64,000 nt of DNA from Thalassospiraceae bacterium LMO-SO8. Lineage in GTDB: Bacteria > Pseudomonadota > Alphaproteobacteria > Rhodospirillales > Casp-alpha2. Where the stretch lies: the NCBI GenBank assembly GCA_031655335.1, contig CP134226.1:496001-560000 (forward strand). The letters run 5' to 3'. Below the pieces are notes generated by a model. It was not told the DNA's origin. It saw only the letters and a program-made list of their open reading frames with translations, and ran no database searches. The translations under genes and the position numbers were made by a program. Shown in pieces: positions 42,923-52,214 of the stretch; positions within the stretch are counted from its first letter, which is position 1; each line of letters starts with the position of its first letter.

Positions 42923-44188
42923 TCAGGTCACCTCACGGAACGGCAGGAAATCCACGGTCGCACCCTCTTTCAGTTCGGTCAAATCTTCCGGCAGTTCGAC
43001 CAGGCCGTCGGCATCGACCATGGAGGTCAGAATGCCCGCCCCGGACGAATGGCGCTTTTCCGCAACCGGCATGCCGCCGCCGTTCCGCACCAGCTTGGCC
43101 CGCGCCCATTCCCGGCGCCCGGCCTTTTTCTTGTAGGCGAACCCGGCCTTGACTTGAAAGCGGGGGGCGTCGGTGTCCGCCGCGCCGGACAGCATCATGA
43201 TCAGGGGCCGGGCGATCAGCATGAAGGTGACCATGGCCGCGACCGGGTTGCCCGGCAGGCCGACGAAGGCCGTGTCGCCGACCTGACCCAATGCCACGGG
43301 CCGCCCCGGCTTGATCGCCAGGCGCCAGAAGTGGATCGAGCCCCGGCGTTCCACGGCAGCCTTCACGTGATCTTCCTCGCCGGCCGACACGCCGCCCGAG
43401 GTGATCAGCAGGTCATGCCCCGCCTCGGCCCCCGCCAGGGCCTTGGCGATGGCGTCGGGATTGTCGGGCAGGATGCCCAGATCGGTGACGGCGCAGCCGA
43501 GCCCGTCCAACAGGCTCATGACCGTGTAGCGGTTGGCGTCGAAGATGCAGCCTTCCGGCGCGCCGTCGGCGGGGTCGCGGACCTCGTCCCCGGTCGAAAA
43601 CACCGCCGCGCGCAGCTTTTGCCGCACGGTCAGCTTGCCCCGCCCGACGGAGGCGGCCAGGCCGATTTCCTGGGCGCGCAGGATTTGTCCGGCGCGCAGG
43701 ATCACGTCGCCCTGCTTCACGTCCTCGCCGGCGAACCTGCGGTTCGATCCCTTCTTAAGACCCTTGGGCAGGACCACGACGTCGCCCGCGGCCTCCGCGT
43801 CCTCGGCCATGAACACCGTGTCCGGCCCGCCGTCGGCCCCCGCCGGCATGGGGGCGCCGGTGAATATCTGATAGGCCTTGCCGCGTTCCGCCGGTCCGCC
43901 CAGGGGATGGCCGGCGGCGATGCGCCCGGCGACGGGCAGGCGCGTTTCAGCGTCCCGGTTCAGATCCGCGTGATAGACCGCATAACCGTCGACGGCGGAA
44001 TTGTCGTGCGGCGGCACGTTACGGAGGGCGGTCACGTCTTCGGCCAAAATCCGGCCCAAGGCCTGACGCAGCGGAACTTCTTCCGTACCGACGACGCAGG
44101 CGACGCGCCCGGCCAGGATCGTGAGCGCATCGTCGACCGGCATCAGGCCGCCGTCGAAGGCGAAGCAATCGTCCTTAAGCTGCGCCAT
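42923..44188 (-). CDS. moeA: Molybdopterin molybdenumtransferase
   Basis: Inserts molybdate into adenylylated molybdopterin. The 421-residue protein shows PPHDNSAVDGYAV in the N-terminal region, FTGAPMPAGAD, SGGVSAGEEDHVKAA and KPGRPVALGQ in domain III, GLPGNPVAAMV, and the C-terminal domain IV. It overlaps mobB by 14 bases. With moaD, moaE and mobB it gives most of the later Mo-cofactor pathway; moaA, moaC, moeB and mogA are not in the window. Confidence 0.95.
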   Translation of the reverse strand: MAQLKDDCFAFDGGLMPVDDALTILAGRVACVVGTEEVPLRQALGRILAEDVTALRNVPPHDNSAVDGYAVYHADLNRDAETRLPVAGRIAAGHPLGGPAERGKAYQIFTGAPMPAGADGGPDTVFMAEDAEAAGDVVVLPKGLKKGSNRRFAGEDVKQGDVILRAGQILRAQEIGLAASVGRGKLTVRQKLRAAVFSTGDEVRDPADGAPEGCIFDANRYTVMSLLDGLGCAVTDLGILPDNPDAIAKALAGAEAGHDLLITSGGVSAGEEDHVKAAVERRGSIHFWRLAIKPGRPVALGQVGDTAFVGLPGNPVAAMVTFMLIARPLIMMLSGAADTDAPRFQVKAGFAYKKKAGRREWARAKLVRNGGGMPVAEKRHSSGAGILTSMVDADGLVELPEDLTELKEGATVDFLPFREVT

Positions 44189-44720
44189 GGCTGACCTTGC
44201 CCGGCGACCCCTGGACGGCCGGGACCGTCAGGCCGCAATGGGCGATAATGAAATCGGCGACCGCCGTGACGTCGTTGAGGTCGAGAACCGGGCAGGTCAC
44301 GCCCGCGACCGCCCCGTCCGAGGCGACCGCCACGATGGTATCGTCATCGGCGGCGATCAGGTCCTTGCCGACCTCGGCGCGGAACACCTCCATCTTGGCA
44401 TGGCGGTGACGCTTGAAGCCCTCGATCAAAATCAGATCGACCGGCGCCATGCGCCGGATCAGGCTGTCCATGTCGGGCTCGCCCTCGTCGCGCAGTTCCC
44501 GTTGCAGGACCCAGCGCTTGCCCGAAGTCAGCATGACCTCGGTCGCGCCGGCGGCCCGGTGCTCGTAGGAATCCTTGCCCTTCTGGTCGATGTCGAAGTT
44601 ATGGTGGGTGTGCTTCATGGTCGAAACCGCGAGCCCCCGCGACGTCAGTTCCGGGATCAGACGCACCAGCAGGGTCGTTTTACCACTGCCGCTCCATCCG
44701 ACCAGGCCGAATACCTTCAT
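44175..44720 (-). CDS. mobB: Molybdopterin-guanine dinucleotide synthesis protein MobB
   Basis: A P-loop GTPase that helps MobA make bis-MGD, the cofactor form used by DMSO-reductase-family enzymes. Start at 44720 gives 181 residues. Walker A is GWSGSGKTTLL; KHTHHNFDIDQKGKDSYEHR and LILIEGFKR follow. It starts the mobB-moeA-moaD-moaE run, about 85 bases after pgsA. Confidence 0.93.
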   Translation of the reverse strand: MKVFGLVGWSGSGKTTLLVRLIPELTSRGLAVSTMKHTHHNFDIDQKGKDSYEHRAAGATEVMLTSGKRWVLQRELRDEGEPDMDSLIRRMAPVDLILIEGFKRHRHAKMEVFRAEVGKDLIAADDDTIVAVASDGAVAGVTCPVLDLNDVTAVADFIIAHCGLTVPAVQGSPGKVSHGAA

Positions 44721-44805
44721 GCCGCTTTTTCCCCTTGGATGTTTCCTGCCTGCCGGGCCGAACGCCACCGGAAGGCCGTTGATATTGGTTAGGATGGCAC
44801 AAAAT

Positions 44806-45435
44806 TCAACGGTTTTCAGCGCCTTGCGTGCCACCGGCAGCCGGCGGCGGGGAGCTGTCGGCGCGGCGGATATGGCGCAGACCGGCGATCAGATAGTCGA
44901 ACCCGGTGACGAGCGTCAGCAGGGCGGCGATCCACAGGCCGTAAAGTCCCACCTGAGTCGTCGTGAGCGGCCCGAAAGCGGGCCCCGCCGGGCCAACGAT
45001 GAGGAAACCCAGCGCCAGAATCTGCACCGTGGTCTTCCATTTGGCCAGGGTCGAGACGGGCAGGCCGACCCGCGCCGAGGCCAGGAATTCACGCAGGCCC
45101 GAGACCAATATCTCCCGGCACAGGATGACGGCGGCCGGCAGGATATGGATGCCGTTGAAACGGTCGACCCCGACCAGCGCCAGCAGCAGCGCCGAGATCA
45201 AAAGCTTGTCGGCGATAGGGTCGAGGAACCGGCCGAGCGACGACTGCATGTCCCAGGCGCGGGCCAGATAGCCATCGAAGAAATCGGTGATCGAGGCATA
45301 GCAATAGACGGAAAAGGCCAGCCAGTTGCCTAAGGGCGCCTCGATGAACAGCATCAGGCAGACCACCACCGGAATGGCGGCGATGCGCGACAAGGTCAAC
45401 AGATTGGGCAATTGGGTCAGCAAGAACGTCTCCAT
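44806..45435 (-). CDS. pgsA: CDP-diacylglycerol-glycerol-3-phosphate 3-phosphatidyltransferase
   Basis: Makes phosphatidylglycerol phosphate in the inner membrane. The start at 45435 (MET then PNLLTLSRI) gives 209 residues. The CDP-alcohol phosphatidyltransferase signature DFFDGYLARAWDMQSSLGRF then LDPIADK is intact. Several membrane helices. It follows uvrC by about 90 bases, an order also seen in other proteobacteria. Confidence 0.94.
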   Translation of the reverse strand: METFLLTQLPNLLTLSRIAAIPVVVCLMLFIEAPLGNWLAFSVYCYASITDFFDGYLARAWDMQSSLGRFLDPIADKLLISALLLALVGVDRFNGIHILPAAVILCREILVSGLREFLASARVGLPVSTLAKWKTTVQILALGFLIVGPAGPAFGPLTTTQVGLYGLWIAALLTLVTGFDYLIAGLRHIRRADSSPPPAAGGTQGAENR

Positions 45436-45527
45436 CGCGAGGCGCTGAATTCCATGCGGCGCCACCGCCCCCGTGCCGGTCATTCCACCCAGTGCGGGCG
45501 GCAACCGGCGGTGCGCATTCAACCACA

Positions 45528-47471
45528 TCAGTCGTCGGGATGAAACCAGTCATAGATTTTGCGCGCCATTGACTTGGAAATCCCGTCGACGGCGGCGATA
45601 TCCTCGGGCCGTGCTTCCTCGACCGCCTTGGCATGGCCGAAATGGTGCAGCAGGGCGCGTTTGCGCTGGGCGCCAATGCCCGGCACCTCGTCGAGTTTCG
45701 AGGTATGGATCGCCTTGGCCCGGCGGCCGCGGTGGGCGCCGATGGCGAAGCGGTGGGCCTCGTCGCGCAGACGCTGCAGGAAATACAGCACCGGGTCCTG
45801 GGGTTTCAGCAGCAGTTCGCGCCCATCGGGCATGAAGATGTGTTCGCGCCCGGCGTTGCGGTCGGGCCCCTTGGCGATGGCGGCGAGCGCCACGTCCTCG
45901 ATGCCCAGGTCCTGGAAAACCTCCATGGCGATGCCGAGCTGGCCCTTGCCCCCGTCGATCAGGATCAGGTCCGGCCATTGGCCCTCGGCGCGCTCGGGAT
46001 CCTCCTTCAACGCCCGGGAAAACCGCCGGGTCAGGACCTCGCGCATCATCGCGTAATCGTCGCCGGGGGCGAAGCCCTGGCCTGTCTTGCCGTCGGCGTC
46101 CGCCACGTTGGCGGCCCCCTTGATGTTGAACTTGCGGTAGGCGCCCTTTTCGAACCCATCCGGGCCGGCGACGATCATGCCGCCCACGGCCTTGGTGCCG
46201 CCGACATGGCTGTTGTCGTAGACCTCGATGCGCTCAGGCGCGGCCTCCAGCCCCAGGACATCGGCCAGCCCCTCCAGCAACTTCCGCTGCGTCGCACTTT
46301 CCGACTGGCGGCGCGACAACGCCTCTTTCGCGTTGTTCCGCGCATGGTCGACCACCTTGCGCTTGTCACCGCGGGTCGGGACCGTGATCCGGACCCGCCG
46401 GTCGGCGCGCACGGAAAGCGCATCCTCGACCAAGGCCCGGTTGGGCAGGGCATGGCTGAGGATCACCGTCTTGGGCGGCTGGGCACGGGCATAGAACTGG
46501 CCCAGGAAGGCCTCCAGAACGTCGCCCATGTCGTCGTCGGGGCCATGGCTGGGGAAATAGGCCCGGTTGCCGAAGTTGGCCCCCGTGCGGAAGAAGAACA
46601 CCTGCACGCAGGTCTGCCCGCTCTGGCGGTGGGCGGCGATCACGTCGGCGTCGCCGACGGTGCGGAGGTTGATGTCCTGATGGGCCTGAATGCGGGTCAT
46701 GGCCTGGATGCGGTCGCGGTACTGGGCCGCCAACTCGAACTCCAACGCGTCCGACGCCGCCTGCATGCGTTTGGACAGGTTGGCCTGCACGGCCCGGGAG
46801 CCGCCGGTCAGGAAATCCCGCGCCTGGCCGACAAGGTCGGCGTAATCGTCCTTGGAAATGCGCCCGACGCAGGGCGCCGAACAGCGCTTGATCTGATACA
46901 GCAGGCAGGGCCGGGTGCGGCCGGAAAACACGTTGTCCGAGCACGAGCGCAGCAGAAACGCCCGCTGCAACACGTTAAGCGCGTCGTTGACCGCCCAAAC
47001 GGAAGCGAACGGCCCGAAGTAATCGCCCGGCCGCGATTTCGCCCCCCGGTATTTCACCACTTGGGGATAATCGTGGTCGCCGGTGACCAGGATGTAGGGG
47101 AAGGACTTGTCGTCGCGCAAAAGGATGTTGTAGCGCGGCGCGTAGCGCTTGATCAGGTTCGATTCAAGCAGCAGAGCCTCGGCCTCGGTCGCCGTGGTCA
47201 CGAACTCCATGTCCGTGGTCAGCGCGATCATGCGGCGGATGCGGGTCGGCTGGCGGTCCGGCGCCGTATAGGCCGCGACCCGCTTTTTCAGATCCTTGGC
47301 CTTGCCGACATAGAGAACGGCCCCGTCGCCGGCGATCATGCGGTAAACCCCGGGCGTGTTGGGCAGGGTCTTCAGATGGCGGGCGATGACCCCGGCCCCC
47401 CGGACGACCGAAGCCGCCGGCGTGTCCATGTCCGCCGTGCCGTCGTCGTGGTCCTGCTTGCCCGCCGTCAC
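45528..47471 (-). CDS. uvrC: Excinuclease ABC subunit C
   Basis: Makes both incisions in nucleotide-excision repair with UvrAB. The 647-residue protein has an N-terminal GIY-YIG nuclease (PGVYRMIAGDGAVLYVGKAK), a cysteine-rich segment (YQIKRCSAPCVGRI), a UVR motif, an RNase-H-like nuclease (YDNSHVGGTKAVGGMIV), and C-terminal helix-hairpin-helices (DEVPGIGAQRKRALLHHFG). The first 30 residues are variable; codon 15 is another possible start. No LexA box was seen upstream. Confidence 0.95.
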   Translation of the reverse strand: MTAGKQDHDDGTADMDTPAASVVRGAGVIARHLKTLPNTPGVYRMIAGDGAVLYVGKAKDLKKRVAAYTAPDRQPTRIRRMIALTTDMEFVTTATEAEALLLESNLIKRYAPRYNILLRDDKSFPYILVTGDHDYPQVVKYRGAKSRPGDYFGPFASVWAVNDALNVLQRAFLLRSCSDNVFSGRTRPCLLYQIKRCSAPCVGRISKDDYADLVGQARDFLTGGSRAVQANLSKRMQAASDALEFELAAQYRDRIQAMTRIQAHQDINLRTVGDADVIAAHRQSGQTCVQVFFFRTGANFGNRAYFPSHGPDDDMGDVLEAFLGQFYARAQPPKTVILSHALPNRALVEDALSVRADRRVRITVPTRGDKRKVVDHARNNAKEALSRRQSESATQRKLLEGLADVLGLEAAPERIEVYDNSHVGGTKAVGGMIVAGPDGFEKGAYRKFNIKGAANVADADGKTGQGFAPGDDYAMMREVLTRRFSRALKEDPERAEGQWPDLILIDGGKGQLGIAMEVFQDLGIEDVALAAIAKGPDRNAGREHIFMPDGRELLLKPQDPVLYFLQRLRDEAHRFAIGAHRGRRAKAIHTSKLDEVPGIGAQRKRALLHHFGHAKAVEEARPEDIAAVDGISKSMARKIYDWFHPDD

Positions 47472-47856
47472 CGATGATCCCCGTTCGAAACGCCCATGAG
47501 GTGAGAAATCCGTGATGAATCAATACTATGCCGAAAGATATATCCGGCGGGCTAATTTCGCGACGGGCAACTATCCACGACTCTTGTGGATAAACCTGTT
47601 GAAAAACCCGTCCGCGCAGGCCCGGAGCCAGAAAATCCCGGGATTCCTCCGCTTTGCCTAATATTTGGGCATGACGCTAAGTAACTGAAACATAACACAA
47701 AATAACACCCGGATGCGGGCGTCTGAGGTGTTGAAAATTTCCGGAAACAGGCTGGACACAAATATGAAACGATGCGAGGGCCTGTGCACAACTCCCATGG
47801 GAGTCTGTCACAAAGCCGCGATTTCAAGCACTTAGGCGAAGGCTTTCAAATAGCTG
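47472..47856. other. 385-base noncoding gap with a perfect DnaA box and palindromes
   Basis: Lies between folB and uvrC, both on the minus strand. It holds TTATCCACA (minus strand, 47585-47593) within a TATCCAC/GTGGATA inverted repeat (47572-47592), a near-box TTGTGCACA (about 47783), and the palindrome ACTCCCATGGGAGT (47791-47804). Between them about 47655-47710 is AT-rich. No convincing gene: the longest frame is a Cys-rich, TTG-start ORF without a ribosome site. It could be a promoter region or a DnaA-controlled site. Confidence 0.5.
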
Positions 47857-48276
47857 TCAGGCCCGGGAGTTGAAGCGCTCGATTTCGACGCCGACGCTCT
47901 CCGCGTTTTCGAAAATGTCCAGCTTCTCGACACGCACCCGGGCCGAACGGACGCGGGGGTCTTCCAGGCACATGGCCGCGATATCCTCGGCCAGGGTCTC
48001 CACCAGATTGACGTGACCGCGCCCGACGATGCCCTTGATGCCGTCGGTGACCTCTTCATAGCAGACCACCTGGTTGATCTCGTCGGCGGGCGGCTGTTCC
48101 GTCTCGCGCACGGCCAGGTCGACGTTCAGGCGGATGCGCTGGGTCCCCGTTTTCTCGAAGGAATGAATGCCGACATTGGCCATCAGCACCAGATTGCGCA
48201 CGAAGACATGGCGGATCAGCGACCGCGCGTCGGCGATCTTGGCCGTGTCCGAAACCTTGTATTGGTCGACGGTCAT
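47857..48276 (-). CDS. folB: Dihydroneopterin aldolase
   Basis: Catalyses an early pterin step of folate synthesis. A 139-residue tunnelling-fold protein. IRHVFVRNLVLMANVGIHSF, the substrate glutamate in CYEEV, HVNLVETLAEDIA and VRVEKLDI are the family features. Start ATG follows GGGGAACGG. It is just downstream of a pteridine-reductase-like SDR. Confidence 0.93.
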   Translation of the reverse strand: MTVDQYKVSDTAKIADARSLIRHVFVRNLVLMANVGIHSFEKTGTQRIRLNVDLAVRETEQPPADEINQVVCYEEVTDGIKGIVGRGHVNLVETLAEDIAAMCLEDPRVRSARVRVEKLDIFENAESVGVEIERFNSRA

Positions 48277-48306
48277 CCGTTCCCCGGTTGGCTTGGCCGG
48301 CCCGCC

Positions 48307-49083
48307 CTATTCGGGCGCGGGCGCATTGTCCCAGGCGGCCCCCATGTGCTGACCGCTGTCCAGGGCGATGATTTGGCCTGTAAAGGCCGGCGCGTCAAGG
48401 ATGAAGCGCAGGGCGCGGCAAATATCCAGGGGATCGACGGGCCGCCCGAGCGGCGTCGCCCGCCATTGCGCCGCGAACTGATCGTCGGTCTGACGGGGGC
48501 TCGGCAGGGTCGGGCCGGGGCCGATGGCGTTGACCCGGACCTGCGGAGAAAGGGCCCGCGCCAGCATCTGGGTCAGGCCCCACAGCCCGTATTTGGACAG
48601 CGTATAGGAGGTGAAGTCGCCGCGCAGGTTCATGACCCGCTGGTCGACGATGTTGACCACGTTGCCCCCGGCCCCGTCCGGCAGGTGCCGGACGAAGGCC
48701 TGGGTCAGCACGAAGGGGGCGCGCAGGTTGATCTCCATATGGGCGTCCCAGCTTTCCCGGGTCACCGTGTCCGGCATGTCCAGTTCGAACAGGGAGGCAT
48801 TGTTGACCAGCAGAGTCACGGGACCCAGGGCATCCGCCGCCGCGGGGATCAGGTTTTCCGTGGCGGCCTCGTCCGCGAGGTCGGCCTGAACCGCCGCCGC
48901 GCGTCCGCCCTTGGCCACGATCTCGGCGACAAGGGCCTCGGCCGCGGCGCGGGAGCCGTTGTAATGCACGGCGACGCGCCAACCGGCATCGGCCAGGTCC
49001 AGCGCCATGGCGCGGCCGATGCGCCGCGCCGCGCCGGTGATCAGGGCGGTTTCGGGGGCTTGGGCGGGATCGTTCCGGGTCAT
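48307..49083 (-). CDS. Pteridine-reductase-like SDR (FolM/PTR1 type)
   Basis: A 258-residue SDR with the TGAARRIG cofactor loop that marks the pteridine-reductase branch (TGxxxRIG), NNASLF, YTLSKYGL (YxxxK), and a proline-rich TLPSPRQTDDQF substrate loop. It precedes folB by 30 bases, supporting a role in tetrahydropterin or folate reduction, but substrate specificity is an inference. Confidence 0.82.
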   Translation of the reverse strand: MTRNDPAQAPETALITGAARRIGRAMALDLADAGWRVAVHYNGSRAAAEALVAEIVAKGGRAAAVQADLADEAATENLIPAAADALGPVTLLVNNASLFELDMPDTVTRESWDAHMEINLRAPFVLTQAFVRHLPDGAGGNVVNIVDQRVMNLRGDFTSYTLSKYGLWGLTQMLARALSPQVRVNAIGPGPTLPSPRQTDDQFAAQWRATPLGRPVDPLDICRALRFILDAPAFTGQIIALDSGQHMGAAWDNAPAPE

Positions 49084-49090
49084 GGCCGCG

Positions 49091-50068
49091 TCAGAATATC
49101 ATGCCGGCGACGGTTGTCGGCAGGCCCACGACCTGAGCCGCCAGATAACCGCCGTAAAGCACGAGAAGCGCCACGCCGCCCACCCGGGACACGCCGGTCC
49201 AGCCGATCATCGCCGGCACGATCAGGATCGCCGCCCCCAGCATGACCCACAAATCAAAGGCAAGCATCGACGACGGCACCGGCAGGGGGGCCGCCATCGA
49301 GACGACGCCCGCGATGCCCAGCATGTTGAACATGTTGGAGCCCACGACGTTGCCGATGGCCACGTCTGCATGGCCGCGCCGGGCGGCGACCACCGATGCC
49401 GCCAGTTCCGGCAGGGAGGTTCCGATGGCGATCAGGGTCAGGCCGATGACCTCCTCACCCAGCCCGAAGGAGCGCGCGATCGCCACGCCGCCGCCGACCA
49501 TCAGATCGGCGCCGACGGCGATCCCGGCCAGACCGCCCAGGGTCGCCGCCCAGGCGATCCAGGATTTCTGGGGAACGGCGCCGATTTCCTCGACCTCGCC
49601 GACACGCTCGGCCGATGCCCGCGGATTGTTGATGTCACGCCAATAGGCGCTGCCCATGAATCCCAGGAAGATGATCAGCAGCAGAACCCCATGAGCCACG
49701 TCCAGCGTATCGCCCCAGCACAGCATGACGAACAGTGCCGTGCACAGAACCAGCAACGCGCCATCGCGGTAAAGCCGGTCGCCGCGCCGCGCCATGGGGG
49801 AAATCACCGCCGCCGCGCCGACGATCAAAAGCACGTTGGCGATGTTGGAGCCGACGATGTTGCCGGTGGCGATGCCTGCGTTGCCGGTCAGCGCCGCATC
49901 CAGCGAGACCACCAGTTCCGGCGCCGAGGTGCCCAGCGCCACGACGGTCATGCCGATCAACAGCGGCGACAGACCGAACAGGCGGGCCAGGCCCACGGCC
50001 CCTCGGATCATGACCTCGGCCGCACCCATCAGAATGACGAGCCCGCCCAGAAGTTCCATATACATCAT
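49091..50068 (-). CDS. Calcium/sodium antiporter (CaCA family, YrbG-like)
   Basis: A 325-residue inner-membrane exchanger with about ten helices in two inverted halves. The alpha repeats are ALGTSAPELVVSLDAALTG / GNIVGSNIANVLLIVG and AIGTSLPELAASVVAARRG / GNVVGSNMFNMLGIAG. Its ATG overlaps the rppH stop (ATGA). The ion is presumed Ca2+/Na+. Confidence 0.92.
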   Translation of the reverse strand: MMYMELLGGLVILMGAAEVMIRGAVGLARLFGLSPLLIGMTVVALGTSAPELVVSLDAALTGNAGIATGNIVGSNIANVLLIVGAAAVISPMARRGDRLYRDGALLVLCTALFVMLCWGDTLDVAHGVLLLIIFLGFMGSAYWRDINNPRASAERVGEVEEIGAVPQKSWIAWAATLGGLAGIAVGADLMVGGGVAIARSFGLGEEVIGLTLIAIGTSLPELAASVVAARRGHADVAIGNVVGSNMFNMLGIAGVVSMAAPLPVPSSMLAFDLWVMLGAAILIVPAMIGWTGVSRVGGVALLVLYGGYLAAQVVGLPTTVAGMIF

Positions 50069-50580
50069 CGGTTATTGGATCCAATTTCGCCGTCGAGATG
50101 GCCGAAGGCGGCCAGCAAATCATGGTAGAGGCCGCGCTTGAACGGCACCACCAGGGCCGGCAGATCGGCCAGGGGTGCCCAGCGCCATTGGGAAAACTCA
50201 GGTTTGTGATGGGTGTTCAAATCAAAATCTCCGTCCTCGCCCAGAAAGCGCAGCGCATACCATTTCTGGCGCTGGCCGCGGAATCGGCCCTTCCAGACCC
50301 GGTCACGAACATCGGCGGGCAGGTCGTAGGTCAGCCAGTCCGGCGTTTCCGCGATGATCTCCGCCTTGGCCGTGCCTGTTTCCTCTTCCAATTCGCGGAA
50401 CACGGCATCGCGCGGGTCCTCGCCCTCGTCCAGACCGCCCTGAGGCAGTTGCCAGGGATAGTCCATCTGCTGGCCGGTGCGGCGGATGCGCTCGCCGAGC
50501 CAGACACGGCTGGCGTCGTTCAGCAACAGGACACCGACGCCAAGCCGATACGGGCGTGGATCGTCGTCAGGATCGGTCAT
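50065..50580 (-). CDS. rppH: RNA pyrophosphohydrolase
   Basis: A Nudix hydrolase that removes pyrophosphate from the 5' end of mRNA, triggering decay. The 171 residues contain the Nudix box GGLDEGEDPRDAVFRELEEE followed by TG, and QGG before it. Typical for alphaproteobacteria; follows the YibQ-like gene and ctpA. Confidence 0.92.
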   Translation of the reverse strand: MTDPDDDPRPYRLGVGVLLLNDASRVWLGERIRRTGQQMDYPWQLPQGGLDEGEDPRDAVFRELEEETGTAKAEIIAETPDWLTYDLPADVRDRVWKGRFRGQRQKWYALRFLGEDGDFDLNTHHKPEFSQWRWAPLADLPALVVPFKRGLYHDLLAAFGHLDGEIGSNNR

Positions 50581-50622
50581 GGGATGCGGTCACGGTTGAA
50601 TATGGGCCCCAGGGCTTTCGGA

Positions 50623-52077
50623 TTATTGGGTGATCTGACGGTCGGCGACGGCGCTGACGGGCACCAGACGTAATTTCGTCGGTGACTGGGCCGCCAACCA
50701 GTTCTTCAGCTCGCGGATGGTATGGGGATAGGGGTCGCCCATCCCCACGGCGACGGACTGGCTGCGCGCAAGGGCGCCCAGGCGCAGGAGCTTGGACGCG
50801 ATCTCGTCCTCGGTCGGCGTGCGGTCGAGGTGGATATCGACCATCGCCTTGGGCAGGGCCATTTCGGTGGCGATCCGCGCCATGGCGCCGCTGCCGCTTT
50901 CGCCGGAATCGATGAACATAAGGCCGCGCGACTTGATCTCCTCGAACACGGGCTTGAGCTGCCCCTCGGCGACGCCGAACTTGGACCCGAAGCGCGCCAA
51001 AAATCCGACGTAGCCGGGCACCATGCCCATGAGCGTCCTGAGCGTCCGCATGTTTTCCTCGACCTGCTTGTTGGTGTTCAGCGCAAGCGGTCCGGCGTCC
51101 TCGAAGGGGAAATTGGCGCTTTCCATGGGCAGGCCCATGAACACCTCGTGCCCCGCCAGGCGCGCCCGGATGACCCAATCGCCGGGGTCGCGGGCATAGG
51201 GCGAGACCACCATGCTGACCTCGGGCGGCAGGGACTTGATGGCGGTGATCGACGCGGTCCGCGACAGGCCGATGCCGCGGATCAGAATCGCAATCTGGGG
51301 GATGCTGGCGTCCGCATCGGCGACCGGCCGGGCGTAGGCGTCCATGGGCCGAGTGCCGTTGCGCGCGACGATGGGCATGTCGCGGCCATCTGGGCCCTTT
51401 TCCACCAGGGCCAGATCCGGCACCCGGGCCAGGGCTTCGACGCCCTCGATCCAGGCGATCCCCTTGTAGGCCTCGGCGGTGGCGAAGGGGATGACGCGCC
51501 CGTGATCCGGGTCCTGGCCAACACCGCCAGGCGCCGTGGCGGCGGCCAAACCGCCCGTCCCTTCGTTTTGCAGGGCGACCTGCGACGCCGTAATGCCGCC
51601 GACCACCTGGTCCGCCGTCGATGTCGTGCCCGGCGCGGCCGCTCCCGTGGCGCCGGGGGCGGCGGATCCCTCGCCTGCCGGGGGTGCTGCGTTTTCACCC
51701 GGAGGCGTCAGGCCGCCTCCCGGTGTCTGGGCCGTCGGAATGGCGATGGAGCCATCGGGCCGCTGCCGCTCGGCGACGGGTTCCGGATCGGACGAGCCCA
51801 GCAGGAAATAGGCGGCACCGCCGAAGATGGAAGTCAGAAGAAGGCCGCCGGCCAGGGCCGAGATAATGAGAACCTTGCGCTGAGGGTCCATGCGCTCCCA
51901 CGCACTTCCCTCTTCCTCATCGTCATCGTCGTCATCGCCATAGGCGTCGTCGTCTTCCTCGTCCTCGCCTTCGTCGAGATCGAATTCCTCTTCGTCGTCC
52001 TCATCGTCGTCGCCACGCTTTTTGCGTTTCAGCGACGGCATCTTGATCGACGGCAATTTGATCGACGGCAATTTCAA
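50623..52077 (-). CDS. Divergent polysaccharide deacetylase family protein (YibQ-like)
   Basis: A 484-residue protein. Residues 1-60 are cytoplasmic and extreme: a basic start followed by a run of about 35 nearly all Asp/Glu residues. One membrane helix (about 71-92) leads to a Gly/Pro/Ala linker (about 95-190) and a C-terminal (about 245-465) divergent polysaccharide deacetylase domain (IAILIRGIGLSRTASITAIK, MFIDSGESGSGAMARIATEM, HLDRTPTEDEI). It is downstream of envC-ctpA, the position of YibQ-like genes, so an envelope role is likely; the catalytic residues are not all in place. Confidence 0.85.
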   Translation of the reverse strand: MKLPSIKLPSIKMPSLKRKKRGDDDEDDEEEFDLDEGEDEEDDDAYGDDDDDDEEEGSAWERMDPQRKVLIISALAGGLLLTSIFGGAAYFLLGSSDPEPVAERQRPDGSIAIPTAQTPGGGLTPPGENAAPPAGEGSAAPGATGAAAPGTTSTADQVVGGITASQVALQNEGTGGLAAATAPGGVGQDPDHGRVIPFATAEAYKGIAWIEGVEALARVPDLALVEKGPDGRDMPIVARNGTRPMDAYARPVADADASIPQIAILIRGIGLSRTASITAIKSLPPEVSMVVSPYARDPGDWVIRARLAGHEVFMGLPMESANFPFEDAGPLALNTNKQVEENMRTLRTLMGMVPGYVGFLARFGSKFGVAEGQLKPVFEEIKSRGLMFIDSGESGSGAMARIATEMALPKAMVDIHLDRTPTEDEIASKLLRLGALARSQSVAVGMGDPYPHTIRELKNWLAAQSPTKLRLVPVSAVADRQITQ

Positions 52078-52214
52078 CGGATCACCCGTTCACTCAAGGC
52101 CGGCTTGCGCCACGAAATGCTCCCCCGTGGATCAGACCGGCAGACGCGGTCGGCCGCCATGATGGGCATGGCTTGGCCGCCGCTTTTAAGTCCACCCCAA
52201 TAAATCCAGGGTAC

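Noticed and set aside
47552-47827. A 91-codon Cys-rich minus-strand frame in the folB-uvrC gap.
   Set aside because: It starts with TTG, has no ribosome site, and its composition looks random.
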